Program-made: the position numbers and the translations under genes
DNA from: an uncultured Desulfovibrio sp.
GTDB taxonomy: Bacteria > Desulfobacterota > Desulfovibrionia > Desulfovibrionales > Desulfovibrionaceae
NCBI GenBank assembly: GCA_949291675.1
Contig: CASEWR010000113.1
Span: 1 to 43,557, forward strand
Length of the DNA stretch: 43,557 bases
Reading direction: 5' to 3'
The notes under the pieces: model-generated
What the model saw: the letters and a program-made list of their open reading frames with translations, nothing else
What the model was told of the DNA's origin: nothing
Database searches by the model: none
Shown here: positions 15,738 to 25,402 of the stretch, one piece after another
Numbering within the stretch: position 1 is the stretch's first letter
Layout: the number at the start of each line of letters is the position of its first letter

Positions 15738-17984
15738 CTAGCGGTAGTACAGATTGCGGCCACCAATGGTCTGCAGGGCCTGAATGAGGTTGTGGCGCAT
15801 CTGGCGACGGTCCCAGATACCCTGGATATGTCCCCTGTCCATGGCCTTGTAGCAGCTGTGATAGTGCGGGGGAACATCCATGCCCGTGGTGGACTTGATG
15901 ACGCCCGGACCGGCAAAGCCGATGTTGGAGGAGCGGATGGCAAACTGATAGGGCGAGCAGCCGAGGAAGCTTGCCACAGGTCCTGCAAAGCTGTTGGTAT
16001 CGTAGAGGACCATGTAGAGGCCGCCGTTCTCAATGTACTTGTGCACGGCGATGGTGCAGCGGGGCATCTGGATAACGCCGTTGGTGCCTTCCTGGATGCG
16101 GATGCCGGCAGTGCCGTGGACATAGGCAATGAAGGGATAGCGGTTCTTGGCCGCGCGCTGGGCTGCTTCCACGAACTTGTAGCCTTCGGCTGCACCAAAG
16201 GAGCCGCCGCGGAAGGTGCCCATGAGCATGGCCACCACGACCTTGATATTGTCGATGCGGGCTTCGAAGGTCATGCAGCCGCTCTTGTGGCCGGTCTTTT
16301 CCTGGGCAGCGCGGATGGACTTGTCGAAGCCGGGGTACTCCAGGGGGTTGCCGGCCTCGATCTCCTCGTTGAACTCGATGACACTGCCCACGTCAAAGAC
16401 GTTGTGCACATACCATTCGGGTTCCATGGGGAAGTGATGGCCGCAGTTGCTGCACACGCCGGCAAATTCGGCAAAAAGGTCCGGGCCCCACAGGTCCGGG
16501 CAGCCCTGGGTGGCAGCATTGGGGCAGGTGACGGCCTGGTCAATCTTGTAGCGCGGGGAGAGGTAGTTCCACTTCTTGTGGCGCTGGGGTTCGGACCAGG
16601 AGGAGAGCGCCGTGAGGTTGCTGTTCTTCTCTTCCTTGGCCTTGGCCTTGTCTGTATCCTGCTTGCCGAAGGGCTTCTTCAGCCAGCTCTTGAAGACGTC
16701 CAGCTCGTTCTCGGCCTCTTCGAGGAAGGCATGGATCTTGCGCTGATGCTTGCGATAGAACTCGTACTTGAACTCATTCACAGGCGTCATGATCAGATCA
16801 CTCACGGCATTCATGGTCTTGGTCATGAAGGGACGCTTGTCCAGGGCCGCCTGCCTGGAGAGCTTGAGGAACTTGGCATGGCGCTTTTTGACCAGGGTGC
16901 TTTTGCCGCTCTTGCTCAGGCTCCAGCGGAGGTACATCTCGTCGAGATTGACACCGGGCTTGCTGCGCTGGGCAAGGCCAATCTTCTTCAGCGGCGTCAT
17001 CTTGGCGGACAGCACCACTTCGTCCGTGGCACGCAGCACTTCCTGGCGCAGCTGACGGAAGAAGTCGAAGTGATAGGAACGGGCACCAAGGGGTGGTTCC
17101 TGAATAATCTTGTCGATATAGCCGAAGCGCAAATTATCCTCGGCAGTGATCTTCAGATTGCAGGCGCACTGCTCCACCAGTTCCTGCGGAGGACGCTCGC
17201 CGCCGCGGCAGTGGCCTTCAATGGCTGCTGCACCCTCGGGGGAGATAACCGAGTAGTAGCCGTTCGAGAGCATGAGCCTCTTGTCAGCCAGACCAATGGC
17301 TTCAGCACCACCGCTGCCGCCTTCGGAAATGACTGCCACCACAGGCACGCGCAGGCCGGCCATGCAGTAGATATTGCGGGCAATCTGCTGGGCGGCACCG
17401 GGATAGTCCTCAATGGGATAGGAGCCGGGCGTAAAGATATAGGTGTGAACAGGAATGCCCTCGGTTTCGGCAACGCGCATGAACTGGCGGGCCTTGGCAT
17501 TACCCCAGGGCTTGACGGAGCCGCCATTGCGGATTTCGGCACCATGGCCCTTTTCCTGGCCTATGACCATGACGGACTGGGTGTAGCGCTTCTTGCCGCG
17601 GCGCCTGGTGATGACGGCACGGGCAATGACCATGCTGGGGTCAATACTGTGTTCGTCCTGGCCGCCCACTTCCGTGAAGTTGTCGTAAACGTTCTCCAGG
17701 ATGTCTCGCAGGCAGATGCGCTGGGGGTGACGCACAATGCGCACCTTGTCCAGAGGTGTGATGGAGGCATCGAGCCTGGCTTCCACGTATTTGAAAAGGT
17801 CTTCCAGGCCGGCGATCTCCTCATAGGGATTGATCAGGCTGTCGGAATTGGCCTTTTCCGTGAATTCGTCCAGCTTCTGCTGCAGCAGCGACACACTGTC
17901 TGCATGTTTGCCGGCAAATATATCCTGCATATAGGAAAGTCTGTCAGTAAGACTTTGTATGCGCTTTAAAAAGAGGTTATCCAT
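15738..17984 (-). CDS. Acetyl-CoA carboxylase carboxyltransferase, fused alpha-beta subunits
   Basis: This 748-residue protein joins both halves of the carboxyltransferase that moves CO2 from carboxybiotin to acetyl-CoA, giving malonyl-CoA for fatty acid synthesis. Residues about 30-330 match AccA (GGSGGAEAIGLADKRLML and YSVISPEGAAAIE split across it). Residues about 485-748 match AccD: a zinc ribbon with two Cys pairs (C-x7-C and CSNC), then GTAGIRIQEG and FAGPGVIKSTTGMD. A charged, Lys/Glu-rich linker (about 400-480) joins them. The order is alpha then beta, the reverse of most natural fusions. AGGGAG lies immediately before the ATG. The biotin carboxylase gene ends 55 bases upstream. Confidence 0.93.
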   Translation of the reverse strand: MDNLFLKRIQSLTDRLSYMQDIFAGKHADSVSLLQQKLDEFTEKANSDSLINPYEEIAGLEDLFKYVEARLDASITPLDKVRIVRHPQRICLRDILENVYDNFTEVGGQDEHSIDPSMVIARAVITRRRGKKRYTQSVMVIGQEKGHGAEIRNGGSVKPWGNAKARQFMRVAETEGIPVHTYIFTPGSYPIEDYPGAAQQIARNIYCMAGLRVPVVAVISEGGSGGAEAIGLADKRLMLSNGYYSVISPEGAAAIEGHCRGGERPPQELVEQCACNLKITAEDNLRFGYIDKIIQEPPLGARSYHFDFFRQLRQEVLRATDEVVLSAKMTPLKKIGLAQRSKPGVNLDEMYLRWSLSKSGKSTLVKKRHAKFLKLSRQAALDKRPFMTKTMNAVSDLIMTPVNEFKYEFYRKHQRKIHAFLEEAENELDVFKSWLKKPFGKQDTDKAKAKEEKNSNLTALSSWSEPQRHKKWNYLSPRYKIDQAVTCPNAATQGCPDLWGPDLFAEFAGVCSNCGHHFPMEPEWYVHNVFDVGSVIEFNEEIEAGNPLEYPGFDKSIRAAQEKTGHKSGCMTFEARIDNIKVVVAMLMGTFRGGSFGAAEGYKFVEAAQRAAKNRYPFIAYVHGTAGIRIQEGTNGVIQMPRCTIAVHKYIENGGLYMVLYDTNSFAGPVASFLGCSPYQFAIRSSNIGFAGPGVIKSTTGMDVPPHYHSCYKAMDRGHIQGIWDRRQMRHNLIQALQTIGGRNLYYR

Positions 17985-18039
17985 GCTCCCTCGCGTCCGT
18001 ATTGCACCTGTGGGGCCGTAACTTGCTGGTGTTCTGAGT

Positions 18040-19566
18040 CTAGAACTTCAGTATCTGCGGTGTCTTTTCCATGAGGAAGGCAATGTTGTTCTTCATTGCT
18101 TCTCCTGCAGCATTGTGTCCCTGCAGTTCAAGTTCCTTCAGGAAGACAAGACCGCGTTCCTTCAGTTCGCTCAAATCCTTGCCCCAGATAATGGCAAGTG
18201 CAAGGTTCGGGTCAAATTCTGTGGGAATGGTGTAGGAGGACTTGGGCACCTGTGTGTGCACTGAGAGCCAGGGGTGCTCTGTCCACCTGAAGCGATCAAT
18301 GGTTCCCACCCAGGGAGTGAAGTTGTTTTCCGGGGACTCTGCAATGAGACGGTACTCAAGTGCAAAGCCGTTGAACTCGATGTCGTCCTGGGTGTAGCCG
18401 AGGGGTTCGCCGAGACCTGTGCGGATCTGCTCGGCGATGAGGTCCACGCCTTCCTGCCCCCTGACGCGGGCAATACGGGCGGAAACACCGTTTTCCACCT
18501 GGATTCTGGTGTTCACTTCCATGAGGAAGGGTGAACCCTGGCGGGTGACGATCCATTCCCAGGTGCCCACGCTGTCGTAGCCCACTTCGCGGGCCATGGT
18601 CAGGGAGTACTGGGTGATGGCCTCAAGAACACCATTGGCGTCGAAATTGTACTCGTTTTCGGAGGGATCGAAGCCCGGAGCCACCTCAAGGCGCTTCTGA
18701 CGGCCTGTGGACTGAATGGAGCAGTTACGGGTGCCGAAGTGCACCTGGTTCTTGCCGGAGCGATCACCAATAATCTGGACTTCCAGGTGATTGAAGTCTG
18801 TGATGCGCTGCTCAATGAGCACGCCCTCATCCTTGAACTGGCGGGCAGCGTAGTTGCGCACGCGGCGGTACACGGAGCGGAACTGATCGATGTCGTCCAC
18901 TTCCTCGATGCCCATGCCGCCACCGCCGGCAGATGCCTTGATGAGCACCAGGGGATGGTCAATGCCCTGCTGCAGCTGGAAGTCGAACACATCCTCGGCA
19001 ATGTTCTCGGCCTCCATCTCATCGTAAATGGGCCTGTCAGAACCGGGCACAGTGGGCACACCCAGGCTGCGGGCAAGACGTTTGGTATTGATCTTGTCAC
19101 CAAGCTCGCGAATGATCTTCCAGGAGGGGCCTAAGAAAATCATCTTCCTGTCGCGTTTTGTCACACGCCGTGCAAAGCGGAAGTCTTCGGCAAAGAAGCC
19201 GTAGCCGGGGTGCACTGCCGTGCAGCCGGCAACATCTGCCACTGCCATGAGCTCGTTTGCATCGTGATAGGAGGACACCATATACAGGCCCCGGTCTCCG
19301 CCGTAGGCCTTTGCAAAGCTCACGTGTGTGGATTCCCTGTCCTCCGGGGTGTAGATGGCAGTAAAGGCAACACCCAGCTTCAGGCATGCCTGCATGATGC
19401 GGATGGCAATTTCGCCGCGGTTGCCGACAAGGACTCTGTGGTCGCGCAGTTCGGAACTAGGGTTCTCCAAGGCAGTTCTCCATATAGCAAAATTTCGCAA
19501 ATCGCTCGTTGCTGAACCGCTATTTTCCAAAAAAACAGGGTTTCTGTCCAGTCTCTTGCCGCTCAT
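18040..19566 (-). CDS. Biotin carboxylase subunit of acetyl-CoA carboxylase
   Basis: The 508-residue ATP-grasp enzyme carboxylates biotin with bicarbonate and ATP. The N-terminal pre-ATP-grasp domain is clear (HRVLVGNRGEIAIRIMQAC), followed by the glycine-rich ATP loop KASAGGGGMGIE and the catalytic MEVNTRIQVEN with the conserved Asn, Arg and Glu. The usual EHPVTE after that motif is ENGVSA, an uncommon change next to the active site. No biotinyl domain is attached. The start at 19566 has GGAG eight bases ahead, and gives an N-terminal extension of about 40 residues before the first strand; a longer frame upstream lacks support. It is the first gene of the operon with the carboxyltransferase, the biotinyl-like protein and ssb. 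Confidence 0.92.
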   Translation of the reverse strand: MSGKRLDRNPVFLENSGSATSDLRNFAIWRTALENPSSELRDHRVLVGNRGEIAIRIMQACLKLGVAFTAIYTPEDRESTHVSFAKAYGGDRGLYMVSSYHDANELMAVADVAGCTAVHPGYGFFAEDFRFARRVTKRDRKMIFLGPSWKIIRELGDKINTKRLARSLGVPTVPGSDRPIYDEMEAENIAEDVFDFQLQQGIDHPLVLIKASAGGGGMGIEEVDDIDQFRSVYRRVRNYAARQFKDEGVLIEQRITDFNHLEVQIIGDRSGKNQVHFGTRNCSIQSTGRQKRLEVAPGFDPSENEYNFDANGVLEAITQYSLTMAREVGYDSVGTWEWIVTRQGSPFLMEVNTRIQVENGVSARIARVRGQEGVDLIAEQIRTGLGEPLGYTQDDIEFNGFALEYRLIAESPENNFTPWVGTIDRFRWTEHPWLSVHTQVPKSSYTIPTEFDPNLALAIIWGKDLSELKERGLVFLKELELQGHNAAGEAMKNNIAFLMEKTPQILKF

Positions 19567-20162
19567 CGTGCACGCTCCGGCATCGTTCCTGCAGAGGAAC
19601 GTGCCAGACTGCCCTGGACAAACCGGATATGCATAGTCACTTTTGCCTTGATTTCCAAATGGTTGAACCGATTCTTTCCGCCCTGATGCAGCAAGATGAC
19701 AAGGCAGCAAAAAAAAGGTAGAAGCCTGCCGGCTTCGGAAGTTCCCTGCCTCGCAGACGCATGTCCGGACGCACGTGTCCCGCTACTGCCCATCCCCCGG
19801 GCTGCGGGCGACGGCCTCACTGCCGCTGCCTGTCTGGCACCTCTGTCTGGCACCCCTGTCTGACACCCCTGCCAGGGAGGCTTGCTGGTGTTTTTTCGTG
19901 CAGATTGTGCTCCGCAACGCTCTCCCTGAAGTTCTCCTCGAAATTTTTCTCTCGAACTTCCCGTCTGCGAGCCCGCCTGAGTACCTGTCCGGCTGCCTGT
20001 CAGGGTACACACCCAGGTACTCACCCGGGTACTCCGCACTGCCGGGCCCCTGCACCACGGCACCATGTCCCTGCAGCTTCTGACTTCCCCCGCTGCCGGC
20101 CAGGGCCCGAATCCGCGTCTCACACCACCGCTGTCACTGCAAATTTCAGTACCAACAAAGTC
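19567..20162. other. Repeat-bearing spacer between divergent accC-like and typA genes
   Basis: This 600-base spacer must hold the promoters of both divergent genes, but no strong -35/-10 pair is visible on either strand. It has a 13-base degenerate tandem repeat (CTGTCTGGCACCC-type, three to four copies, 19829-19876) and an inverted repeat GAGTACCTG (19979-19987) / CAGGTACTC (20014-20022), with another GGTACTC copy just after. No gene is seen. Confidence 0.55.
19829..19876. repeat. Degenerate 13-base tandem repeat
   Basis: Three full copies and a partial one of a CTGTCTGGCACCC-like unit lie head to tail in the spacer upstream of typA. The copies differ at one or two bases each. Confidence 0.6.
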
Positions 20163-22010
20163 ATGCAAAACGAAAAACTACGTAATGTCGCAATTATAGC
20201 TCACGTTGACCACGGCAAGACCACCCTTGTGGATGCCATGTTCAAGCAAAGCGGTGTGTTCAGGGCCGATCAGCAGGTCAATGAACGCATCATGGACAAC
20301 ATGGATCTCGAAAGGGAGCGCGGCATCACCATCGCTGCCAAGAACTGTGCCATCAGCTGGAATGGCGTCAAAATCAACATCATCGACACCCCTGGCCACG
20401 CAGACTTCGGCGGTGAGGTGGAGCGTTCCCTGTCCATGGCCAGTGGCGCCATCCTGCTGGTGGATGCCTCTGAAGGCCCCCTGCCCCAGACCCGCTTTGT
20501 GCTGCGCAAGGCCCTTGAGGCAGGTCTGCCCGTAGTCGTGGTCATCAACAAGATCGACCGCAAGGACGCCCGCATCGACGAGGTGCTCAACGAAATTTAC
20601 GATCTCTTCATTGACCTTGGCGCCAATGACGATCAGCTCGAATTCCCTGTCCTCTATGCTGTGGGCAGAGACGGCGTTGCCATGTACGACAAGGATGACG
20701 AGAGAAAGGACCTCACCCCTCTCTTCGAGACCATCCTCAAGAACATCCCGGGCCCCGAGTACGATCCCGACGAGCCCTTCCAGATGCTGGTGGCAGATCT
20801 CGACTATTCCGACTACCTGGGCCGCCTTGCCGTGGGCCGCATCATGCACGGCTCCGTGTACAGCAACGAGTCCCTGGCCTGTATCGGCGCTGACAACAAG
20901 CCCCGTCCCCTGCGTGCCACCAAGCTGCAGGTCTACCAGGGCGTGACCCTGAAGGAAGTGGAGCGCGTGGATCCCGGCGACATCGTGGTCCTGGCCGGCA
21001 TTGAGGATGTCACCATCGGCGACACCATCTGCACCAGGGAAAACCCCGCTGCCCTGCCCCGCATCACTGTTGACGAGCCCACTGTGGCCGTGCGCATCGG
21101 CATCAACACCTCTCCGCTGGCAGGCCGTGAAGGCAAGCTCGTGCAGAGCCGCGTCATCCAGGACAGACTGAAGAAGGAAACCCTGCGCAATGTGGCCATT
21201 CGTCTGGAAATTTCCGACGATCACGACAGCTTCATTGTCAAGGGCAGAGGCGAGTTCCAGATGGCCATCCTGGTGGAAACCATGCGCAGGGAAGGCTTTG
21301 AGCTCTCTGTGGGCCGTCCCGAGGTCATTCTCAAGGAAGACGAGAACGGCACCATTCTCGAGCCCATCGAACACCTCTATGTGGACTGCGACGAATCCTT
21401 CATGGGTGTGGTCACGGAAAAAATCAATCAGCGCAAGGGCAAGATGACCAACTGCCACAATGCCGGCACCGGCCGTGTACGCCTGGAGTTTTCCGTGCCC
21501 TCCCGCGGTCTCATCGGCTACCAGGACGAATTCCTCACCGACACCAAGGGCACAGGCATCATGAATGCCTACCTGGAGGGTTATGAGGAATGGCGCGGCG
21601 AGTTCCCCACCCGCTACACAGGCAGCATCTGCTCTGACCGCGCAGGCAGCGCAGTGGCCTATGCCCTCTTCAACCTCGAACCCAGGGGCTCCCTCTTCAT
21701 CGAGCCCGGCGACCCTGTCTACGAGGGCATGATCATCGGTGAGCACAACCGTGATAACGACATTGATGTGAACCCCACCAAGGCCAAGAAGCTCACCAAC
21801 CTGCGTGCTGCAGGTAAGGATGAAAACGTCATCCTCACACCTGTGCGCAAGATGACCCTTGAGCGCGCCCTGCACTTTGTGAAGGCGGACGAGCTTGTGG
21901 AAGTCACCCCCCAGTCCATCAGACTGCGCAAGGTGGTGCTCTCGGCCCAGAAGCGCTACCAGATGGCCGGTGCCAAGGCTGGCAAGCGCGTCCAGGAAAT
22001 CAAGGGCTGA
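20163..22010 (+). CDS. typA: Translational GTPase TypA/BipA
   Basis: The 615-residue protein is a ribosome-binding translational GTPase related to EF-G and LepA, involved in 50S assembly and stress or cold adaptation. The G domain is complete: AHVDHGKTT (residues 13-21), [15 protein letters not shown] and NKIDRKDAR. The C-terminal family signature is also present ([21 protein letters not shown] and [15 protein letters not shown] split across it). Length is that of the family. The start is chosen because the conserved N-terminus begins [19 protein letters not shown]; the frame is open further upstream but reads as non-coding. No clear Shine-Dalgarno is seen. A strong terminator follows, so it is monocistronic. 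Confidence 0.97.
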   Translation: MQNEKLRNVAIIAHVDHGKTTLVDAMFKQSGVFRADQQVNERIMDNMDLERERGITIAAKNCAISWNGVKINIIDTPGHADFGGEVERSLSMASGAILLVDASEGPLPQTRFVLRKALEAGLPVVVVINKIDRKDARIDEVLNEIYDLFIDLGANDDQLEFPVLYAVGRDGVAMYDKDDERKDLTPLFETILKNIPGPEYDPDEPFQMLVADLDYSDYLGRLAVGRIMHGSVYSNESLACIGADNKPRPLRATKLQVYQGVTLKEVERVDPGDIVVLAGIEDVTIGDTICTRENPAALPRITVDEPTVAVRIGINTSPLAGREGKLVQSRVIQDRLKKETLRNVAIRLEISDDHDSFIVKGRGEFQMAILVETMRREGFELSVGRPEVILKEDENGTILEPIEHLYVDCDESFMGVVTEKINQRKGKMTNCHNAGTGRVRLEFSVPSRGLIGYQDEFLTDTKGTGIMNAYLEGYEEWRGEFPTRYTGSICSDRAGSAVAYALFNLEPRGSLFIEPGDPVYEGMIIGEHNRDNDIDVNPTKAKKLTNLRAAGKDENVILTPVRKMTLERALHFVKADELVEVTPQSIRLRKVVLSAQKRYQMAGAKAGKRVQEIKG

Positions 22011-22055
22011 GCCCGCCAGCCGTCCTGCGCTGAGCACGACGTCTGAAACAGCAGG

Positions 22056-22091
22056 AAAGGCATGGAAGAAGCGTTCTTCCATGCCTTTTTT
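22056..22091 (+). terminator. Intrinsic terminator of typA
   Basis: A perfect 12-base stem (extendable to 15 with flanking A/T) around a 3-base loop is followed by six T, 45 bases after the typA stop. Confidence 0.93.
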
Positions 22092-22176
22092 CGTGTGCAA
22101 AATGTGTCTGAGTGTGTGTCAGCCACCCGGAACCTGACGTTGTTCCGGGACTGAGCGCAGCAGACTGTCTTCGAGA

Positions 22177-22542
22177 CTACGGCTTGATGTAGGCGTAGCC
22201 CTCTGCCTGCAGTCTGACCATTTCCGGAATGGCGCCGGGGATGGGGGTGCAGCCTTCCCAGAGCTGGTCATGAGCAATGCCGAATTTGGTGAGGGCATTC
22301 TGGCACAGACGAATGGACACGCCCTCGTCCAGGAAGGTTCTCATTCTTGCTTCCTGCTCTGCATGCTCAGGGCTTTTGACAAAGAGATTGACTGCAGGAC
22401 CATTGGCAACAAGAACAATGCTGGTCTTGCCGGCCTCAGTGATGTCGGCAAGATACTTTTTGTAGTTGATGATGTTGTCAAATGCGATGTTGAGTCGCTG
22501 CGGATCATTGAGGTCCACATGCAGAAGAAGATTGTAGTTCAT
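22177..22542 (-). CDS. DsrE-family (COG1416-like) small protein
   Basis: The 121-residue protein has the DsrE/F-like alpha-beta fold pattern: an N-terminal strand (MNYNLLLHVDLND), a second strand ending in a glycine turn (SIVLVANGPAVN) and a conserved cysteine in IRLCQNAL (Cys80), typical of this family in sulfur-metabolising and other anaerobes. Members related to TusD/DsrE pass sulfur on a cysteine; members of this subgroup have no proven substrate. It stands alone on the minus strand, convergent with typA. GAAG eight bases before the ATG is a weak ribosome site. Confidence 0.8.
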   Translation of the reverse strand: MNYNLLLHVDLNDPQRLNIAFDNIINYKKYLADITEAGKTSIVLVANGPAVNLFVKSPEHAEQEARMRTFLDEGVSIRLCQNALTKFGIAHDQLWEGCTPIPGAIPEMVRLQAEGYAYIKP

Positions 22543-23165
22543 TGAACACTTCAGCGCCCTGCCATGACTGCAGGGAACACGCTGCCTCCGAAAAGACTGT
22601 TTTCCTGTATCGTGCGAAGGAGGGCCGGCTGCAGGACAGATGACCTTCCTGTCTTTCTATGCCACAAGGCATATGCCCTCGCAACAGCCTGCAAGTCCTT
22701 TTTCTTTCTGTGCAAAAAGGAACAAGGCCCCTGCTGCATGCAGCCTGTCACCTGCAGCCTGCCACATGCACTCCGGCGCATGTAGCCCGACATGTTACCG
22801 ACATGTTGCGCAGCCCCGTACAGAACATGCTGCCACCTGCCTTCTGACAGGGAACAGCGTCTTGTGCTGCGTGTTTTGTGCACACAAGCGTGCACTGAAG
22901 GGTGTCCGGCAGGAAACAACCTGCAAAACGCCCTGTGCCGGCAGGACACATGCACGACATGCCCTTGTGCATGTGCAGCACAAGCGCTGCACACGAGCCC
23001 CCTGTTACAGGCACACTCCTCTCTAACTCTTCTGCAGTATGGACAAAATGCAGTCAGAAACTACACAATTGCAAGCACCTTTTATTGTTTGCCTTTTTAG
23101 GGTATTTCAGGCGCTGGACAACAGCGGTGTCCCTGCTCATTCACTTTTTTGCCAAGGATGCCTTC
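22543..23165. other. Gene-free spacer upstream of the TamA-like gene
   Basis: About 620 bases between divergent genes with no credible gene. It is dense in CATG and TGCA words and includes a direct repeat CCGACATGTT (about 22787 and 22798). AT-rich sequence at 23060-23105 is the likely promoter region for the TamA-TamB operon, but I cannot name a convincing -35/-10 pair. Confidence 0.5.
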
Positions 23166-25385
23166 GTGCGCGTATACGTCTCTGCCACATCAGGGCCTGC
23201 ACCTGACATCTGTCGTCCTGGAACACAGGCGCTGCGTCTGTGCCTTGTCCCTGTGCTGCTCTGCTCGCTGCTCCTGCTTCTCACAGGCTGCGGCCTCATC
23301 TTCAACAATAAGGATGACGGCCCCCGGCGCCCGCGCTCCAATATGAGTGCAGAGGTGGAGAGCACTGCCCAACCCCTGCCCTATGAGGTCAGCATTGTGC
23401 TGATCAAAGACGACGGCACCAGGGTGGTGGACAAGCCTGACACGGCGTCAGCCGGGAAAAAAGGCAAAAAAAATGACAATGATGCTGAGGAGGAAGATGC
23501 CGAGAGCGAAGATGCTGAGGACAACGGCACAGAAAAGGAGACACAGCCTGAACCTCAGCAGGAAACACAAGAGCTCAGTGCTGCCGAGGATCTTGCCCGC
23601 CAGAAGAAGGAGGAAGAGGTCGCTGCCCATGCCCCCGGGGAAGTGGAACTGGACGACAGTGCCATTGTGGACGGCGTGCGCAACATAAGCCAGCTTGTGA
23701 AGCTGCATGACACGCCCCCTGACGGCGAGCTCGGCCTGGAAATGCGTGCCAGACAGGACGTTGAGGCAGCTGTCAAGTTCCTGGCCTCCCAGGGCTACTA
23801 CGATGGCGCTGCCAACTTCGAGATCACCGGTGCTGACACGGGAAAGGCGCAGGTACACATCCTGCTGCACCCCGGACGCCGCTATGTGGTGGGGGACATC
23901 TCCATCATCTTTACCCCGGCTCCTGTTGTGCCTGCCCAGCTGCAGGAAAGAGCAAATTTTCTCTTTGCCCCGGACAGGCTGCCCCGCATCCGTCCGGGCA
24001 GAGCTGTGACAGCACAGGAAGTGCTGGACAGCGTGCAGAGGCTCCCTGTGCGTCTGCATAACAACGGCTATCCGGATGCAAAGATTCTCGGCGAGTACTA
24101 TTACCTGGACCGCAACAGGCGCACGTTGAACATCCTTGTGGAAATTGCCCCGGGTGAGCCTGCCACCATCGGTCAGGTCCTTTTTGCAGGCGAGAGCTCC
24201 GTCTCCTCGGAATACCTTGCCAAGCTTGTGCCCTGGAGCCTGACGGAGCCTGTGATCTGGGATGAGCGCAGGGTGGATCGCTATGTCAGCTTCCTGCGCA
24301 GAACAGGTCTCTTTGCCAACGTGACTGTGGTCAACAGAGAGGAGCGCACGCCTGGCGACGGCAAGGATGTGCCCTCCAAAAAGAACATCGGCATTGCCCT
24401 TGAGGATGCCAAGCACAGGACCGTCGGCGGCATGGTGCGCTATGACACGGATACAGGCCTGGGCGCAGAGCTGCACTGGGAACACAGAAATCTCTTTGGC
24501 AACGGGGAAAAGCTGTCCGTTACCACGCCCTATACCTATACGGACAAGGGCGTGGAACTGGAGTTCACAAAGCCTGCCTTCATCACCAGAAACCAGTTCT
24601 TCCGCGTCAGAGGCTCAGCCCTGGTGGAGGATACAGAAGCATATGAGCGCACGGGTGCTGACCTTGAAGCCGGCGTGGTGCGCTTCTGGAACAGGAACTG
24701 GATCACCTTCACAGGCCTGTTCACGGATTCCGGCTGGCTCAAGAACAACGAGCATGACAACCGGCCCTACACAATCTACGGCGCCAATCTGAACATACAC
24801 AGGGACACGCGCAATAACCGCATGAACCCTGCCTCCGGCACCAATGCAGCCCTCAAACTCAAGCCCATGACAGGCCAGTACAGCGGCGACTTCACTGCCC
24901 TGGGCGCAGAATTTTCCCTGTCCGCCTACTGGGCGCCCTTCAAATGGCCCAACGGCATGCCCAAGGACAAGCTCGTCTTTGCCGGCAAGGCCTCCTTCGG
25001 CTCCTACAACGGCGCACAGCTGCGCAATATCCCCTCCACCCAGCGCTACTACATGGGCGGCATGGATACAGTGCGCGGCTACGGCTACCAGCAGATTGGC
25101 CCCAAGGACAGCAACGGCGACCCCATAGGCGGCAGATCCTATCAGCTGCTCAACCTTGAGGCCAGATACAAGGTCACAAAAGACCTTGGTCTGGTGGGCT
25201 TTGTGGACGGCGGCCAGCTCTACACATCCGAGTGGCCGGAGTTTGGCACGGACATGGACTGGGGCGCGGGCATCGGCGTGCGCTACTTCACCCCCATAGG
25301 CCCGGTGCGCCTTGACGTGGCAGTTCCCCTCGAGGATGTGGACCCGCCGCTGCAGTTCTACATCAGCATTGGCCAGTCCTTCTAG
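23166..25385 (+). CDS. tamA: BamA/TamA-family (Omp85) outer-membrane protein with lipoprotein-like signal
   Basis: The frame encodes POTRA-like repeats followed by a C-terminal Omp85 beta-barrel (strands such as GAELHWEHRNLFGNGEKL; VRGYGY of the conserved loop; FTPIGPVRLDVAVPL; terminal Phe in FYISIGQSF). With tamB directly behind, it is most likely the TamA partner of a TAM complex that moves proteins or lipids to the outer membrane. The start is chosen as GTG 23166, which has AAGGA seven bases ahead (739 residues); no ATG lies between it and the signal region. The hydrophobic segment ends LLLLLTGC, a lipobox, about residue 42. An acidic low-complexity stretch (KKNDNDAEEEDAESED-like, residues about 100-135) precedes the POTRA part. 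Confidence 0.82.
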   Translation: MRVYVSATSGPAPDICRPGTQALRLCLVPVLLCSLLLLLTGCGLIFNNKDDGPRRPRSNMSAEVESTAQPLPYEVSIVLIKDDGTRVVDKPDTASAGKKGKKNDNDAEEEDAESEDAEDNGTEKETQPEPQQETQELSAAEDLARQKKEEEVAAHAPGEVELDDSAIVDGVRNISQLVKLHDTPPDGELGLEMRARQDVEAAVKFLASQGYYDGAANFEITGADTGKAQVHILLHPGRRYVVGDISIIFTPAPVVPAQLQERANFLFAPDRLPRIRPGRAVTAQEVLDSVQRLPVRLHNNGYPDAKILGEYYYLDRNRRTLNILVEIAPGEPATIGQVLFAGESSVSSEYLAKLVPWSLTEPVIWDERRVDRYVSFLRRTGLFANVTVVNREERTPGDGKDVPSKKNIGIALEDAKHRTVGGMVRYDTDTGLGAELHWEHRNLFGNGEKLSVTTPYTYTDKGVELEFTKPAFITRNQFFRVRGSALVEDTEAYERTGADLEAGVVRFWNRNWITFTGLFTDSGWLKNNEHDNRPYTIYGANLNIHRDTRNNRMNPASGTNAALKLKPMTGQYSGDFTALGAEFSLSAYWAPFKWPNGMPKDKLVFAGKASFGSYNGAQLRNIPSTQRYYMGGMDTVRGYGYQQIGPKDSNGDPIGGRSYQLLNLEARYKVTKDLGLVGFVDGGQLYTSEWPEFGTDMDWGAGIGVRYFTPIGPVRLDVAVPLEDVDPPLQFYISIGQSF

Positions 25386-25402
25386 CGGCTGCAGGAGCAC
25401 GT

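Noticed and set aside
15792..17969. 725-codon plus-strand frame opposite the fused carboxyltransferase
   Set aside because: Antisense shadow; the minus-strand protein matches AccA and AccD throughout.
19761..20162. 134-codon N-terminal extension of TypA
   Set aside because: The translation is Cys/Pro/Arg-rich noise over a repeat-bearing spacer, and TypA proteins begin at the [12 protein letters not shown] sequence.
20178..22100. 640-codon minus-strand frame opposite typA
   Set aside because: Antisense shadow of a conserved GTPase; it also crosses the typA terminator.
22902..23165. 88-codon N-terminal extension of the TamA-like protein
   Set aside because: No ribosome site and spacer-like composition; the GTG at 23166 has a good AAGGA and precedes the signal segment.
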